A stretch of DNA of 33,609 nt. Origin: Candidatus Methanoperedens nitratireducens. GTDB taxonomy: Archaea > Halobacteriota > Methanosarcinia > Methanosarcinales > Methanoperedenaceae. Below are positions 1 through 10,632 of the stretch, piece by piece (the first letter of the stretch is position 1; the number at the start of each line of letters is the position of its first letter). Below the pieces are notes generated by a model. The model searched no databases, had not been told where the DNA came from, and worked only from the letters and a program-made list of their open reading frames with translations. The DNA lies in the NCBI GenBank assembly GCA_020724545.1, contig DYGR01000033.1, positions 1 through 33,609 of the forward strand, given 5' to 3'. The translations under genes were made by a program, and so were the position numbers.

Positions 1-54
1 CAAGTTCGGTCTATGAATCAGGAAGCTTCACAGCTTTAGCGTGAGGTAGTTCAC
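1..54 (+). mobile_element. Right end of an IS200/IS605-family (TnpB-type) element
   Basis: Bases 26-46 can fold into a small hairpin: CTTCAC pairs with GTGAGG (one G-T), and an inner GC/GC pair surrounds TTTA. This is followed by GTAGTTCAC. The layout, a subterminal hairpin containing CTTTAG and then GTGAGG plus a short TTCAC/TTCAA-like cleavage tail, is what I recall of right ends of IS200/IS605 elements such as ISDra2. The tnpB gene would lie to the left, outside the window. The end abuts the stop codon of the vapC gene, so the insertion may have supplied that stop. The assignment rests on motif memory only. Confidence 0.5.
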
Positions 55-458
55 CCATTCACGACCTCTACCGAGCTTATCCTTCGAAAATCCTTATCAA
101 AAGTCGCTATCTTCCTGATCTTCCTGATCTCCATGCAGGCAAGATTGGAAGCATCCACAAAGCTCAATGCCGTATTCTCCTGATTTGTAAAAATATCCCA
201 TGACCTTTCAAATACTTCGCTCGCCTCCATTATTTCGATTTCCCTGGCCTCAAGCAGAATATTTCCCACTTCTTTTGCAGCTTCCATACTTCTCCGGAGC
301 GCCAGTACTGTCGTGACTTCCGAGAACACGAATTCAGAAATCAACCCGATTCCGTATTCCCCTGTATTGAGTTTTTGAAAGATATCCACAGCCTTTTTGT
401 GATTTATGTCATCCGCATTCTTATATGCAATGATCACGCTGGAATCAAGGAATATCAA
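51..458 (-). CDS. vapC: VapC-type PIN-domain ribonuclease toxin
   Basis: A 135-residue PIN-domain protein, the usual VapC length. The acidic residues expected for the metal site are visible: D5 in MIFLDSSV, E47 in SEVTT, D102 in SFVDA and D121/D123 in the terminal TFDKDF motif. VapC toxins are Mg-dependent RNases, often cutting tRNA or rRNA, and are held inactive by VapB. The gene starts 8 nt after the end of the vapB-like gene, so the two are co-transcribed. The last codons lie at the boundary with the presumed IS right end. The C-terminus may therefore be slightly altered, but all catalytic motifs are present and the toxin is probably functional. Confidence 0.85.
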   Translation of the reverse strand: MIFLDSSVIIAYKNADDINHKKAVDIFQKLNTGEYGIGLISEFVFSEVTTVLALRRSMEAAKEVGNILLEAREIEIMEASEVFERSWDIFTNQENTALSFVDASNLACMEIRKIRKIATFDKDFRRISSVEVVNG

Positions 459-466
459 ACTATCTC

Positions 467-691
467 CTATCTATATAAAACGTCATCGACCTCTTCACTC
501 AGATTTCGATACTGGCGGCCAAAATGCTCGGGTTTGATTTCAGTGATGCTTATCTTCTTTTTTTTCTCCAGGCCCAGCCATTCGCTAATTGCCTTTGTGA
601 CTGCTTCCCCGATGGATATGCCCTCTTCCGCAGCCCTTGTTTTTAATTTCTTATAAACGAATGGGTCAATATTCCTGATAGTGGTGTCCAT
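467..691 (-). CDS. vapB: VapB-type antitoxin (ribbon-helix-helix)
   Basis: A 74-residue protein beginning MDTTIRNID. An N-terminal RHH DNA-binding segment (residues about 1-40: a beta-strand with TTIRNID, then YKKLKTRAAEEG and ISIGEAVTKAI helices) is followed by an acidic C-terminal tail expected to wrap the toxin. It lies directly upstream of vapC. I prefer the ATG at 691 over an in-frame ATG three codons earlier. A TATA-like box lies about 25 nt upstream and a palindrome sits just before this ATG, which suggests a leaderless, autorepressed transcript. The target specificity is unknown. Confidence 0.8.
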   Translation of the reverse strand: MDTTIRNIDPFVYKKLKTRAAEEGISIGEAVTKAISEWLGLEKKKKISITEIKPEHFGRQYRNLSEEVDDVLYR

Positions 692-693
692 AT

Positions 694-709
694 GTAACAC
701 ATGTGTTAC
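694..709. promoter_or_regulatory. vapB: Palindromic operator in front of vapBC, with TATA box
   Basis: GTAACACATGTGTTAC at 694-709 is a perfect 16-bp palindrome ending 3 bp before the vapB ATG. On the minus strand an archaeal TATA-like box (CTATAAATATC) lies at about 714-726. That places the start of transcription at the palindrome and the ATG. RHH antitoxins commonly bind such palindromes to repress their own operon. The role is inferred from position and symmetry. Confidence 0.6.
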
Positions 710-966
710 TGATGATATTTATAGATATTGCAATCCATTAGTTCAAAGTGCTCTGGCCATCTCTCTGGAGGCTTGCCCGGGGAAATGGGCGGGTGCTCTC
801 CAGGAACATGATAGACCTTTGGCTCTTCTCTCTTCTTCAGCGAGCTTATGCCCATCCTTATTAAAGCGATGATGGCTTCTTCCTTTGACCCGTATACCCC
901 TTTAGATACCAGGTCTTCTATGCTTCTCTCAAGATCTGAGGGAAGATGTACTGTTATTTCTACCAT
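706..966 (-). CDS. Ribbon-helix-helix protein, solitary antitoxin-like
   Basis: An 86-residue protein. Residues 1-45 (MVEITVHLPSDLERSIEDLV, then a YGSKEEAIIALIRMGI helix) match the MetJ/Arc-type RHH pattern seen in archaeal CopG-like regulators and antitoxins. The C-terminal half is proline-rich (HPPISPGKPPERWPEHFEL) and may be the partner-binding tail. It precedes vapB on the same strand, and its stop codon overlaps the vapB operator palindrome. No toxin of its own is next to it, so it is either an orphan antitoxin or an extra regulator of vapBC. Confidence 0.65.
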   Translation of the reverse strand: MVEITVHLPSDLERSIEDLVSKGVYGSKEEAIIALIRMGISSLKKREEPKVYHVPGEHPPISPGKPPERWPEHFELMDCNIYKYHQ

Positions 967-1035
967 AATTTCAGTTTAGACTACTATGCTAGATATATCT
1001 TTACATGCCAGCGAAGAGCGAACTCCTGCCCTGAC

Positions 1036-1932
1036 CTACCAGCCTCTTGCCTGCAGCACTTCCTTCTCGGTAAGACTCCTGATATCAATACCTTTCATAG
1101 CGTCGCCAAGACCTTTTGAGATATTTGCAAGCACCGGGGGATTATCGTAATTATTAACGGCCTCAACAATGGCACTGGCCATCTTCTCAGGGTTCTCTGC
1201 CTTGAATATCCCTGAGCCCACGAAAACACCGTCCGCTCCAAGGCGCATCATCAGCGCTGCATCCGCTGGCGTGGCTATCCCGCCTGCTGCAAAGTTCACC
1301 ACAGGAAGCCTCTGGAGTTCTGCCGTCTCTTTTACAAGCTCAACCGGGGCTTCTATTTTCCTTGCTACTGATATAAGCTCTTCCTGGCTTTTGCCTCTCA
1401 GTTCTCTTATCGCGCCCATGATCGCCCTCATATGCCTCACAGCCTCTTTCACATCCCCTGTTCCGGCTTCACCCTTTGTCCGTATCATGGCCGCGCCCTC
1501 GTTGATCCTGCGCAGCGCCTCGCCAAGATCACGGGCTCCGCACACGAACGGTATCGTGAAACTGGTCTTATCGATATGGAACATCTCATCTGCAGGCGTC
1601 AGTACCTCTGACTCATCTACCATATCAACGCCAAGCGCCTCAAGGATCTCGGCCTCAACAAAATGCCCGATCCTCGTTTTAGCCATAACCGGTATCGTAA
1701 CTGAATCAATGATCTGTGCTATTACCTGTGGGTCTGCCATTCTCGCAACCCCGCCTGCTTTCCGTATATCCGCAGGTACTGCGTGAAGCGCCATCACAGC
1801 CACTGCCCCTGCTCTCTCTGCTATCTGTGCCTCACCTGGCGTAGTAACATCCATTATTACTCCGCCTTTTTGCATTGTGGCAAAGCCGCGTTTTAAAAGT
1901 TCTGTACCATGTCTGAGTTTTTCAAGTTGCAT
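1036..1932 (-). CDS. pdxS: Pyridoxal 5'-phosphate synthase, lyase subunit PdxS
   Basis: A 298-residue (beta/alpha)8-barrel protein, full length for the family. PdxS condenses ribose 5-phosphate, glyceraldehyde 3-phosphate and ammonia from PdxT into pyridoxal 5'-phosphate. Visible hallmarks are D28 in GVIMDVTTP, the Schiff-base lysine K85 in [11 protein letters not shown]153 in [10 protein letters not shown] (the second lysine of the lysine swing), and the [13 protein letters not shown] phosphate-binding loop. The start is the ATG at 1932, beginning [18 protein letters not shown] as usual. The glutaminase partner pdxT is not in the window. The gene stands alone between the TA locus and orc1. 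Confidence 0.95.
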   Translation of the reverse strand: MQLEKLRHGTELLKRGFATMQKGGVIMDVTTPGEAQIAERAGAVAVMALHAVPADIRKAGGVARMADPQVIAQIIDSVTIPVMAKTRIGHFVEAEILEALGVDMVDESEVLTPADEMFHIDKTSFTIPFVCGARDLGEALRRINEGAAMIRTKGEAGTGDVKEAVRHMRAIMGAIRELRGKSQEELISVARKIEAPVELVKETAELQRLPVVNFAAGGIATPADAALMMRLGADGVFVGSGIFKAENPEKMASAIVEAVNNYDNPPVLANISKGLGDAMKGIDIRSLTEKEVLQARGW

Positions 1933-1985
1933 AAATGGTATTATTCATATTATATGAGGTATTATACTTTACGCCCTTGAGTAGA

Positions 1986-3107
1986 TCATAGCCTCATCTT
2001 TATTTCATCTGCCTTATACCGAAGTGTCACAACCCTGCTTCTCCCGCGCAAGCCCTTACCTGTAAAATCGACATCTATAAGCGAGACCGCATCGAGCTTT
2101 TTCAGCAGCTCATAAAAACGCGTATATCCGAGATCTGTCCGGGAGTGAAATTTCTCATAAAGCTCACCGGAATTAACCGGAGATGAACCTGCTACCAGAC
2201 CGAGAAGGATTTTCTCATCCTCTTTCAATGATTGCATCACATATGAGAGATGCACAAGCCGTGATCTCTCATAAGCAGACTCCACATCCTCAATAGATAT
2301 CGTCCTGCTTGCCCGCTTCTCGGCATTAAGACCGGCGCGCTTGAGCAGGTCTATTCCCACACGCAGATCCCCGAGATCGAACGTATGCCCGGCAATCCTG
2401 TCAAGTACGCTGTCGTCAAGCGCACCTGGATAAAATCCAAGCTTTGCGCGGTTTGAGAGTATATCCATGATCTCATCTATGGAATATGTGGGAAAGATGA
2501 TCTCTTCAGGCAGGAACACAGATTCGACTTTGGGATCAAGCATATGCGGTACACCGGTATCGCTCAGTACGGCAATAACACCCATGCGCGCCCCGGGGTA
2601 CGTCTCATGCGCCCGCAGAACAGAATAGAGCACTTCGTTGACCTCGTTCTCATAGAACAGGTAATTCATGTCATCAAGCGCCACGACAAGTATTCTCTCA
2701 TGCTCTACAAGATACTTCACAACCTCGCCGAACACCTTTTTAAAAGAGACTCCAGACGAAGGCGGAGAGTATCCTATAAGCTTATTGAATATATGGGAAA
2801 AAACCGCATACTTTGTAGAGGCCACCTGGCAATTAACAAGCACAGGAATGATTTTAGATGTATGTTTCTCGATCTCTTCGAAGATCTTGATCACAGCAGT
2901 GGTCTTGCCAGTACCTGGTTTGCCAGTGCAAAGACAGTTAAGGGGTCTTCCTCCACTTAAGGCAGGACGGATGCTGAACATAAGAGACTGAAGCTGCGCG
3001 TCCCTGTGAAGAAAATGCTCAGGAATATGATCAAGCTCAAAAAGCTCGCTGTCTTTAAACAGCGTCTGGTCCCAAGACAGCATATCTTTCATCAGCAATA
3101 TTTTCAC
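1986..3107 (-). CDS. cdc6: Orc1/Cdc6 family replication initiator
   Basis: A 373-residue AAA+ ATPase with a C-terminal winged helix. Walker A is GKPGTGKTT at residues 62-70, Walker B is VVALDDMN at about 141-148, and sensor 1 is near GVIAVLSDT. The LDDMN form of Walker B, rather than LDE, suggests a divergent Orc1/Cdc6 paralogue. The C-terminal wHTH (about residues 290-373: YEKFHSRTDLGYTRFYELL) would bind origin recognition boxes. Orc1/Cdc6 loads MCM at archaeal origins. A second in-frame ATG at residue 7 is possible as the start. No clear origin repeat cluster is visible in the 78 bp upstream. Confidence 0.9.
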   Translation of the reverse strand: MKILLMKDMLSWDQTLFKDSELFELDHIPEHFLHRDAQLQSLMFSIRPALSGGRPLNCLCTGKPGTGKTTAVIKIFEEIEKHTSKIIPVLVNCQVASTKYAVFSHIFNKLIGYSPPSSGVSFKKVFGEVVKYLVEHERILVVALDDMNYLFYENEVNEVLYSVLRAHETYPGARMGVIAVLSDTGVPHMLDPKVESVFLPEEIIFPTYSIDEIMDILSNRAKLGFYPGALDDSVLDRIAGHTFDLGDLRVGIDLLKRAGLNAEKRASRTISIEDVESAYERSRLVHLSYVMQSLKEDEKILLGLVAGSSPVNSGELYEKFHSRTDLGYTRFYELLKKLDAVSLIDVDFTGKGLRGRSRVVTLRYKADEIKMRL

Positions 3108-3185
3108 CTGGTAATAAATAAGCTTTCCGAGATACTTCCAGATCCAGTAAAAACCTTATTAAAAATCATCGCCAATTAGTCCATT

Positions 3186-4118
3186 ATGTGGAGTGATGCG
3201 TTAGTCTCTGCTGCCAGTTATCTTGCCGTGGTTATCCCGCCTACGGTCATCGGTATTGTTCTGATGGAACTGTTAATCGAGCTTGGCTGGATACAGAAAT
3301 TGAGCTTTGTGACTGCACCGTTCATGCATTTTGCTCATCTGAGAGAGGAGGTAGGTATAAGTTTCCTGGCATCCTTTGGCTCACCTACTGCCGGAAATTC
3401 CATGCTGGCACAGCTTAATAAAAATGGCCTGATCGATCGTAAAGAGACCATAATTGCGTCTCTTGTTAACTCTTTTCCGGCAACGTTCATTATTGTAAGG
3501 GATCTCCTTCCTGTTCTTGTAGTACTGCTCGGGACTACAGGACTGATCTATCTTGGTATTGTGGTATTCGTGGGTCTGCTCAGGACGGCAATAACTCTTG
3601 TCCTGGGGAGGATTTTGCTGCCTCATGATAAAGTTCAAGTGATCCAGCAGGAGATAAAGAAAAAAGACTTCAGAACGGCTCTCAAGGATGCGCTCTCAGT
3701 CTCATGGATTCCGCTTCGGCGCATTATCCCGACAATGGTAGTTGCTGCAGTAATTGTGTTTCTGCTTATTGATATCGGTTTTTTTGATATGATCTCTGTT
3801 TATTTAGAAGGTTTCCCTGCGCTTGATTATATTCCAGGTGAAGGCCTGCCGATCATTGCAGCATGGTTTGCCAGCAACATAGGGGCATATACCATAGCAA
3901 GCAGGCTGCTGACAGAGGGGATAATGTCCCAGAAAGAGATCGTGATAACGCTACTCGTGGGCAGGGTGCTCTCAAGTGTTACACGCCTCAGGTTCACTAT
4001 TCCTTACTATATGGGGATATTCACCCCGAGATTAGGCATGGAGATCATGCTGCTCGCTACACTGATGCAGGAAGGGCTTACGGTAATTATAATAATACTG
4101 CTTGCCCTGTTCTGGTAA
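3186..4118 (+). CDS. Gate (nucleoside-recognition) domain membrane protein
   Basis: A 310-residue integral membrane protein with roughly eight hydrophobic segments (near residues 8-30, 95-120, 175-200, 220-245 and 280-308). Two related halves carry the Gate/SpmA-type signatures: FLASFGSPTAGNSMLAQL around residues 58-75 and IPGEGLPIIAAWFASNIGAY around 215-240. Such proteins are usually labelled nucleoside recognition domain proteins. The archaeal substrate is unknown. The gene is divergent from orc1. A TATA-like TTATTAAAAA about 25 nt before the ATG suggests a nearly leaderless mRNA. Confidence 0.75.
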   Translation: MWSDALVSAASYLAVVIPPTVIGIVLMELLIELGWIQKLSFVTAPFMHFAHLREEVGISFLASFGSPTAGNSMLAQLNKNGLIDRKETIIASLVNSFPATFIIVRDLLPVLVVLLGTTGLIYLGIVVFVGLLRTAITLVLGRILLPHDKVQVIQQEIKKKDFRTALKDALSVSWIPLRRIIPTMVVAAVIVFLLIDIGFFDMISVYLEGFPALDYIPGEGLPIIAAWFASNIGAYTIASRLLTEGIMSQKEIVITLLVGRVLSSVTRLRFTIPYYMGIFTPRLGMEIMLLATLMQEGLTVIIIILLALFW

Positions 4119-4174
4119 AGACCCTATTAGCCATGAAGATAGTTACACTTAAATATCGCTACAGATAGACTACA

Positions 4175-4369
4175 ATGAAAGTACGTGAAATCATAAAATT
4201 GCTAAAAGCCGACGGTTGGTATCTTGTTGCATCAAAAGGCAGCCATGAACAATATAAGCATCCAACCAAACCAGGCAGAGTAACAATAGCAGGTCATCCA
4301 GCTGATGATTTGGCCCCAGGAACATTAAACAGTATATTAAAGCAAGCTCAATTGAAAAAGGTGAAGTGA
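4175..4369 (+). CDS. hicA: HicA-type mRNA interferase toxin
   Basis: A 64-residue double-stranded-RNA-binding-like protein of the HicA (YcfA) family. The typical N-terminus KVREIIKLLKADGWYLV is followed by the catalytic histidine H24 in GSHEQYKHP, and it ends PGTLNSILKQAQL. HicA cleaves mRNA and is neutralised by HicB. The toxin comes first in this operon, as is common for hicAB. A TATA-like CTTAAATATC about 25 nt upstream of the ATG suggests a leaderless transcript. hicB starts one base after its stop codon. Confidence 0.88.
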   Translation: MKVREIIKLLKADGWYLVASKGSHEQYKHPTKPGRVTIAGHPADDLAPGTLNSILKQAQLKKVK

Positions 4370-4370
4370 T

Positions 4371-4610
4371 ATGTATCGTTTCCTTGTTGTGATCGAAAAA
4401 GCAAACAATAACTACTCGGCATATTCGCCGGATTTACCGGGCTGTGTGGCTACAGGCGCCACCCGCGAAGAAGCTGAAAATAATATGTATGAGGCTATTG
4501 AAATGCATATACAGGGATTACTGGAAGATAAATTACCCATTCCAGAATCAAAATCATTTGCAGAGTATATCGCTGTTGCTGAAAAATCAAATATGGAGCA
4601 GACAGCTTAA
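4371..4610 (+). CDS. hicB: HicB-type antitoxin
   Basis: A 79-residue protein with the degenerate RNase H-like HicB fold. MYRFLVVIEKANNNYSAYSPDLPGC is the classic beginning (beta strands plus SPDLPGCVATG), followed by the TREEAENNMYEAIEMHI helix. It lacks a C-terminal DNA-binding extension, so it is the short form, and repression may come from the complex or not occur. It is adjacent to hicA in the same operon. Confidence is high from the SPDLPGC motif and the context. Confidence 0.88.
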   Translation: MYRFLVVIEKANNNYSAYSPDLPGCVATGATREEAENNMYEAIEMHIQGLLEDKLPIPESKSFAEYIAVAEKSNMEQTA

Positions 4611-5095
4611 TAATAACTTGCAAAGTAACTTACGCCACAGCATTTGATTTCTCTTTTGGATTCCTGCGCCTGAATAAAAGAGAGAAAGAACAAACAACAG
4701 GACATAAAAAAAAGTTACGGCATCATGTTCGCCGGGGTGAAAATCCCACCATGTGGATCTGCTCCCGCATGAAGAGAAGGGAAATGCAGTATCATGAGAT
4801 GCTGTGCGGAGTTTCCGTATCGGCAACCACAGCCCGAAACAGCAGGTGAACCAGAAGTGGCCTTATCGCAATGTCTCAGGTTTCCATACCTTTATACCAG
4901 CAATTTTATCAAAATCGCCGTCATTAGTTGCGATATTCTCGATAGTGAACTATTTTATTGAGGCTGCGGATGATGTAATCCGAGATACATTCTATGAAGA
5001 TGAGAGCCGCAGAGAGGTTATATGAACGCTGGAATCTCCCGCCGAAAGAAGGGAGAGGTCTCAAGCCATGGGATTCGGAAGTACTGATTACAGGT
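4611..5095. other. Intergenic stretch without an intact gene
   Basis: About 480 bases between hicB and the first rRNA promoter candidate. Apart from the PIN-domain remnant, I find only short ORFs without recognisable motifs. The part at 4720-4860 is moderately GC-rich with several short complementary blocks, so a structured-RNA remnant is conceivable but not supported. Confidence 0.5.
4863..4949 (-). pseudogene. C-terminal remnant of a VapC-like PIN domain
   Basis: Read on the minus strand, bases 4949-4863 encode IENIATNDGDFDKIAGIKVW followed by KPETLR and a stop. This matches the last conserved piece of PIN-domain toxins (the ATNDxDFD acidic motif, then IKVxKP). A stop codon directly precedes the fragment, and no start or N-terminal half is found in any frame, so the gene is decayed. 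It shows that a further VapBC locus once lay between hicAB and the rRNA operon. Confidence 0.6.
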
Positions 5096-5110
5096 AATCT
5101 TTATATACGA
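5096..5110 (+). promoter_or_regulatory. Candidate upstream rRNA promoter (TATA box)
   Basis: AATCTTTATATACG at 5096-5109 is a good archaeal TATA box (CTTTATATA). It lies about 560 bp before mature 16S and just before the duplicated palindrome/hairpin elements. It would start a long pre-rRNA leader. Inference from motif only. Confidence 0.45.
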
Positions 5111-5170
5111 TGATGTTCCTGTTAGGGAAGCTCAGTGACCAGGTTTACTGGTCATTGCATCAAAAATTAA

Positions 5171-5255
5171 TGAGTTCGTGTATAAATTTATACACGAGGG
5201 AAAGGTATATCTACTATAGATTGCATATAAAGAGTTCCCTGTGCGGTAACAGGGA
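5171..5255 (+). repeat. rRNA upstream element, copy 1 (palindrome, TATA-like box, hairpin)
   Basis: First copy of an approximately 85-bp element. It has a 20-bp perfect palindrome CGTGTATAAATTTATACACG at 5177-5196, then GAGGGAAAGGTATATCTA, which resembles a BRE plus TATA box, and CATATAAAGAG. It ends in a hairpin TCCCTGT/ACAGGGA (5236-5242 with 5249-5255, loop GCGGTA). TATA-to-start spacing would put a transcript start next to the hairpin. It is probably one of two tandem rRNA promoters with an operator. Confidence 0.6.
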
Positions 5256-5297
5256 CGTTGTGTATAAAAACGCAACCGTATATGTAATGCTGTAAGA

Positions 5298-5382
5298 TGA
5301 ACTCGTGTATATTTATCATACACGAGGGAAAGGTATATCTACCATAAATTACATATAAAGAGTTCCCTGTGTGGTAACAGGG
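5298..5382 (+). repeat. rRNA upstream element, copy 2
   Basis: Second copy, offset 127 bp from the first and differing at roughly ten positions. The palindrome arms are CTCGTGTAT (5302-5310) and ATACACGAG (5318-5326), with a different centre from copy 1. The GAGGGAAAGGTATATCTA block, the CATATAAAGAGTTCCCTGT block and the terminal CCCTGT/ACAGGG hairpin (5365-5370 with 5377-5382) are conserved. The arms and the TATA-like block are kept while spacer bases differ, which suggests function. Confidence 0.6.
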
Positions 5383-5502
5383 TGCTGTTAGAATACAGCA
5401 GTTGTTTATCACTATTAATTCATGGTTTAATTTGGCGTCGGCTCAGATTATAGGACAAACCTAAATGTGAAGGGCTGTTTTCCGACCATGATACATTAAA
5501 TG

Positions 5503-5606
5503 GAGACAAGAACGGATGTTCTCGTCTGACGTTGGCGTGACAGTTCGGTTAATTCCAATCGATAGATGGGAATTAACAAGGAACTATTATACCTTAATAG
5601 TTCCTC
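5503..5606 (+). other. 16S leader with hairpins and 5' arm of the processing stem
   Basis: Contains three structures. GACAAGAAC pairs with GTTCTCGTC around a GGAT loop (about 5504-5525, one mismatch). The 5' arm of the 16S bulge-helix-bulge stem is at 5532-5567. A 10-bp hairpin GGAACTATTA/TAATAGTTCC lies at 5580-5604, with loop TACCT. The mature 16S 5' end follows at about 5660. Confidence 0.65.
5532..5567 (+). other. Bulge-helix-bulge processing stem of pre-16S rRNA, 5' arm (pairs with 7163-7198)
   Basis: Bases 5553-5567 (TTCCAATCGATAGAT) pair perfectly with 7163-7177. Moving outward there is a 3-nt bulge TAA (5550-5552), the 4-bp helix CGGT (5546-5549) with ACCG (7178-7181), and a 3-nt bulge AAA (7182-7184) on the other strand. 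The outer helix is 5532-5545 with 7185-7198, with a single mismatch. Two 3-nt bulges on opposite strands separated by 4 bp is the canonical substrate of the archaeal tRNA-splicing endonuclease, which excises and circularises pre-16S. Confidence 0.9.
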
Positions 5607-5659
5607 CTAAAATTCCGATAGTTTATAAAACTTCAAACAGGTGTGCAGATATCAACTTA

Positions 5660-7130
<1,471 letters not shown>

Positions 7131-7162
7131 AAAGCAGCACACAAACGTGTGCTAAAATTAGA

Positions 7163-7198
7163 ATCTATCGATTGGAAACCGAAAAACTGTCAAGCCAA
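7163..7198 (+). other. Bulge-helix-bulge processing stem of pre-16S rRNA, 3' arm
   Basis: Partner of 5532-5567. ATCTATCGATTGGAA (7163-7177) forms the inner helix, ACCG (7178-7181) the central 4 bp and AAA (7182-7184) the bulge. AACTGTCA plus GCCAA (7185-7198) forms the outer helix. It lies between the 16S 3' end and tRNA-Ala. Confidence 0.9.
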
Positions 7199-7235
7199 TT
7201 AAGAAAGATTCGTGGGCCATACGAGACCACGACAA

Positions 7236-7308
7236 GGGCTCGTAGATCAGCTGGAAGATCGCCGCCTTTGCAAGGCGGAGGCCCTGGGTTCAAATCCCAG
7301 CGAGTCCA
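7236..7308 (+). tRNA. tRNA-Ala (anticodon UGC)
   Basis: A cloverleaf in the 16S-23S spacer. The acceptor GGGCTCG pairs with CGAGTCC (one G-T). The anticodon stem CCGCC/GGCGG encloses TTTGCAA with anticodon TGC at 7269-7271. The T arm is CTGGG-TTCAAAT-CCCAG, and the discriminator base is A at 7308. CCA is not encoded. A tRNA-Ala(UGC) in this spacer is typical of euryarchaeal rRNA operons. Confidence 0.97.
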
Positions 7309-7432
7309 TAGACCTCGGACTTAAGTCCGGGGACTTAATACCAGTGCACTCAGCGGTATAATACTGCTGAGGAAGGGTAGATGGCTGATTTGTACCAAAA
7401 TCATGCTAAATGAAACCATGTATAAGTATAAT
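7309..7432 (+). other. Spacer between tRNA-Ala and 23S, with hairpins
   Basis: Contains the self-complementary GGACTTAAGTCC near 7317-7328, within a longer CTCGGACTTAAGTCCGGGG hairpin. It also contains a stem CTCAGC/GCTGAG around GTATAATAC near 7349-7372. These sit between the tRNA and the 23S processing stem and probably guide pre-rRNA folding. No gene is seen. Confidence 0.5.
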
Positions 7433-7459
7433 CTGGACGCTAACTGAATGTAGTGAAAC
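7416..7459 (+). other. Bulge-helix-bulge processing stem of pre-23S rRNA, 5' arm (pairs with 10396-10442)
   Basis: The inner helix is 7445-7459 with 10396-10410 (15 pairs, including G-T pairs). The bulge AAC is at 7442-7444. The 4-bp helix is CGCT (7438-7441) with GGCG (10411-10414), and the opposite bulge ATA is at 10415-10417. The outer helix TGGA/TTCA then continues as CCATGTATAAGTATAATC against GATTATACTTTATACATGG, with two single-base bulges. This is the canonical BHB geometry for excising pre-23S. Confidence 0.85.
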
Positions 7460-7461
7460 GT

Positions 7462-10390
<2,929 letters not shown>

Positions 10391-10395
10391 ATTTT

Positions 10396-10442
10396 GTTTC
10401 GCTACATTCGGGCGATATTCATGATTATACTTTATACATGGG
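10396..10442 (+). other. Bulge-helix-bulge processing stem of pre-23S rRNA, 3' arm
   Basis: Partner of 7416-7459. GTTTCGCTACATTCG (10396-10410) forms the inner helix, GGCG (10411-10414) the central 4 bp and ATA (10415-10417) the bulge. TTCA, then GATTATAC and TTATACATGG, form the outer helix. The 5S gene begins about 9 nt downstream. Confidence 0.85.
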
Positions 10443-10450
10443 AAATAAGT

Positions 10451-10578
10451 GAGTATAGCGGCCAAAGCGGCGGGGAGACACCTGTACCCGTTCCGAACAC
10501 AGAAGTTAAGCTCGCCTACGTTCTGTATTGTACTATGATGTGCGAACTCTAGGGAAGTGCAGAACGCTGCTATATTCA
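10451..10578 (+). rRNA. 5S ribosomal RNA
   Basis: About 127 nt. The terminal helix GAGTATAGC (10451-10459) pairs with GCTATATTC (10569-10577). The conserved 5S core, a CCGTTCCGAACACAGAAGTTAAGC-type block, lies at about 10489-10512. It is linked to the 23S gene, as in most euryarchaeal rRNA operons. The ends are set by the terminal helix. Confidence 0.93.
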
Positions 10579-10587
10579 CCTATTACT

Positions 10588-10601
10588 ACTATTTTTTATT
10601 T
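10588..10601 (+). terminator. Oligo-T terminator of the rRNA operon
   Basis: A run ATTTTTTATTTC starts about 12 nt after the 5S 3' end. Archaeal RNA polymerase terminates at T-rich tracts without needing a hairpin. It also separates the operon from the convergent prepilin peptidase gene. Confidence 0.6.
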
Positions 10602-10632
10602 CGTATTGTTAATCTATTTGAAATTAATTGTT

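Noticed and set aside
3108..3185. Possible origin recognition box (ACTTCCAGATCCAG) upstream of orc1/cdc6
   Set aside because: Only a partial match to the ORB core, present once, with no inverted partner or G-string.
4720..4860. Possible structured RNA or group II intron fragment (GCCGGGGTGAAAATCCCACC and CAGCAGGTGAACCAG-like blocks)
   Set aside because: The resemblance is vague. I could not assemble domain V or a 5' GUGYG boundary, so it is not called.
5132..5412. Short ORFs through the duplicated rRNA upstream elements
   Set aside because: Their similarity to each other comes only from the DNA repeat; the palindromes and TATA-like boxes explain the conservation.
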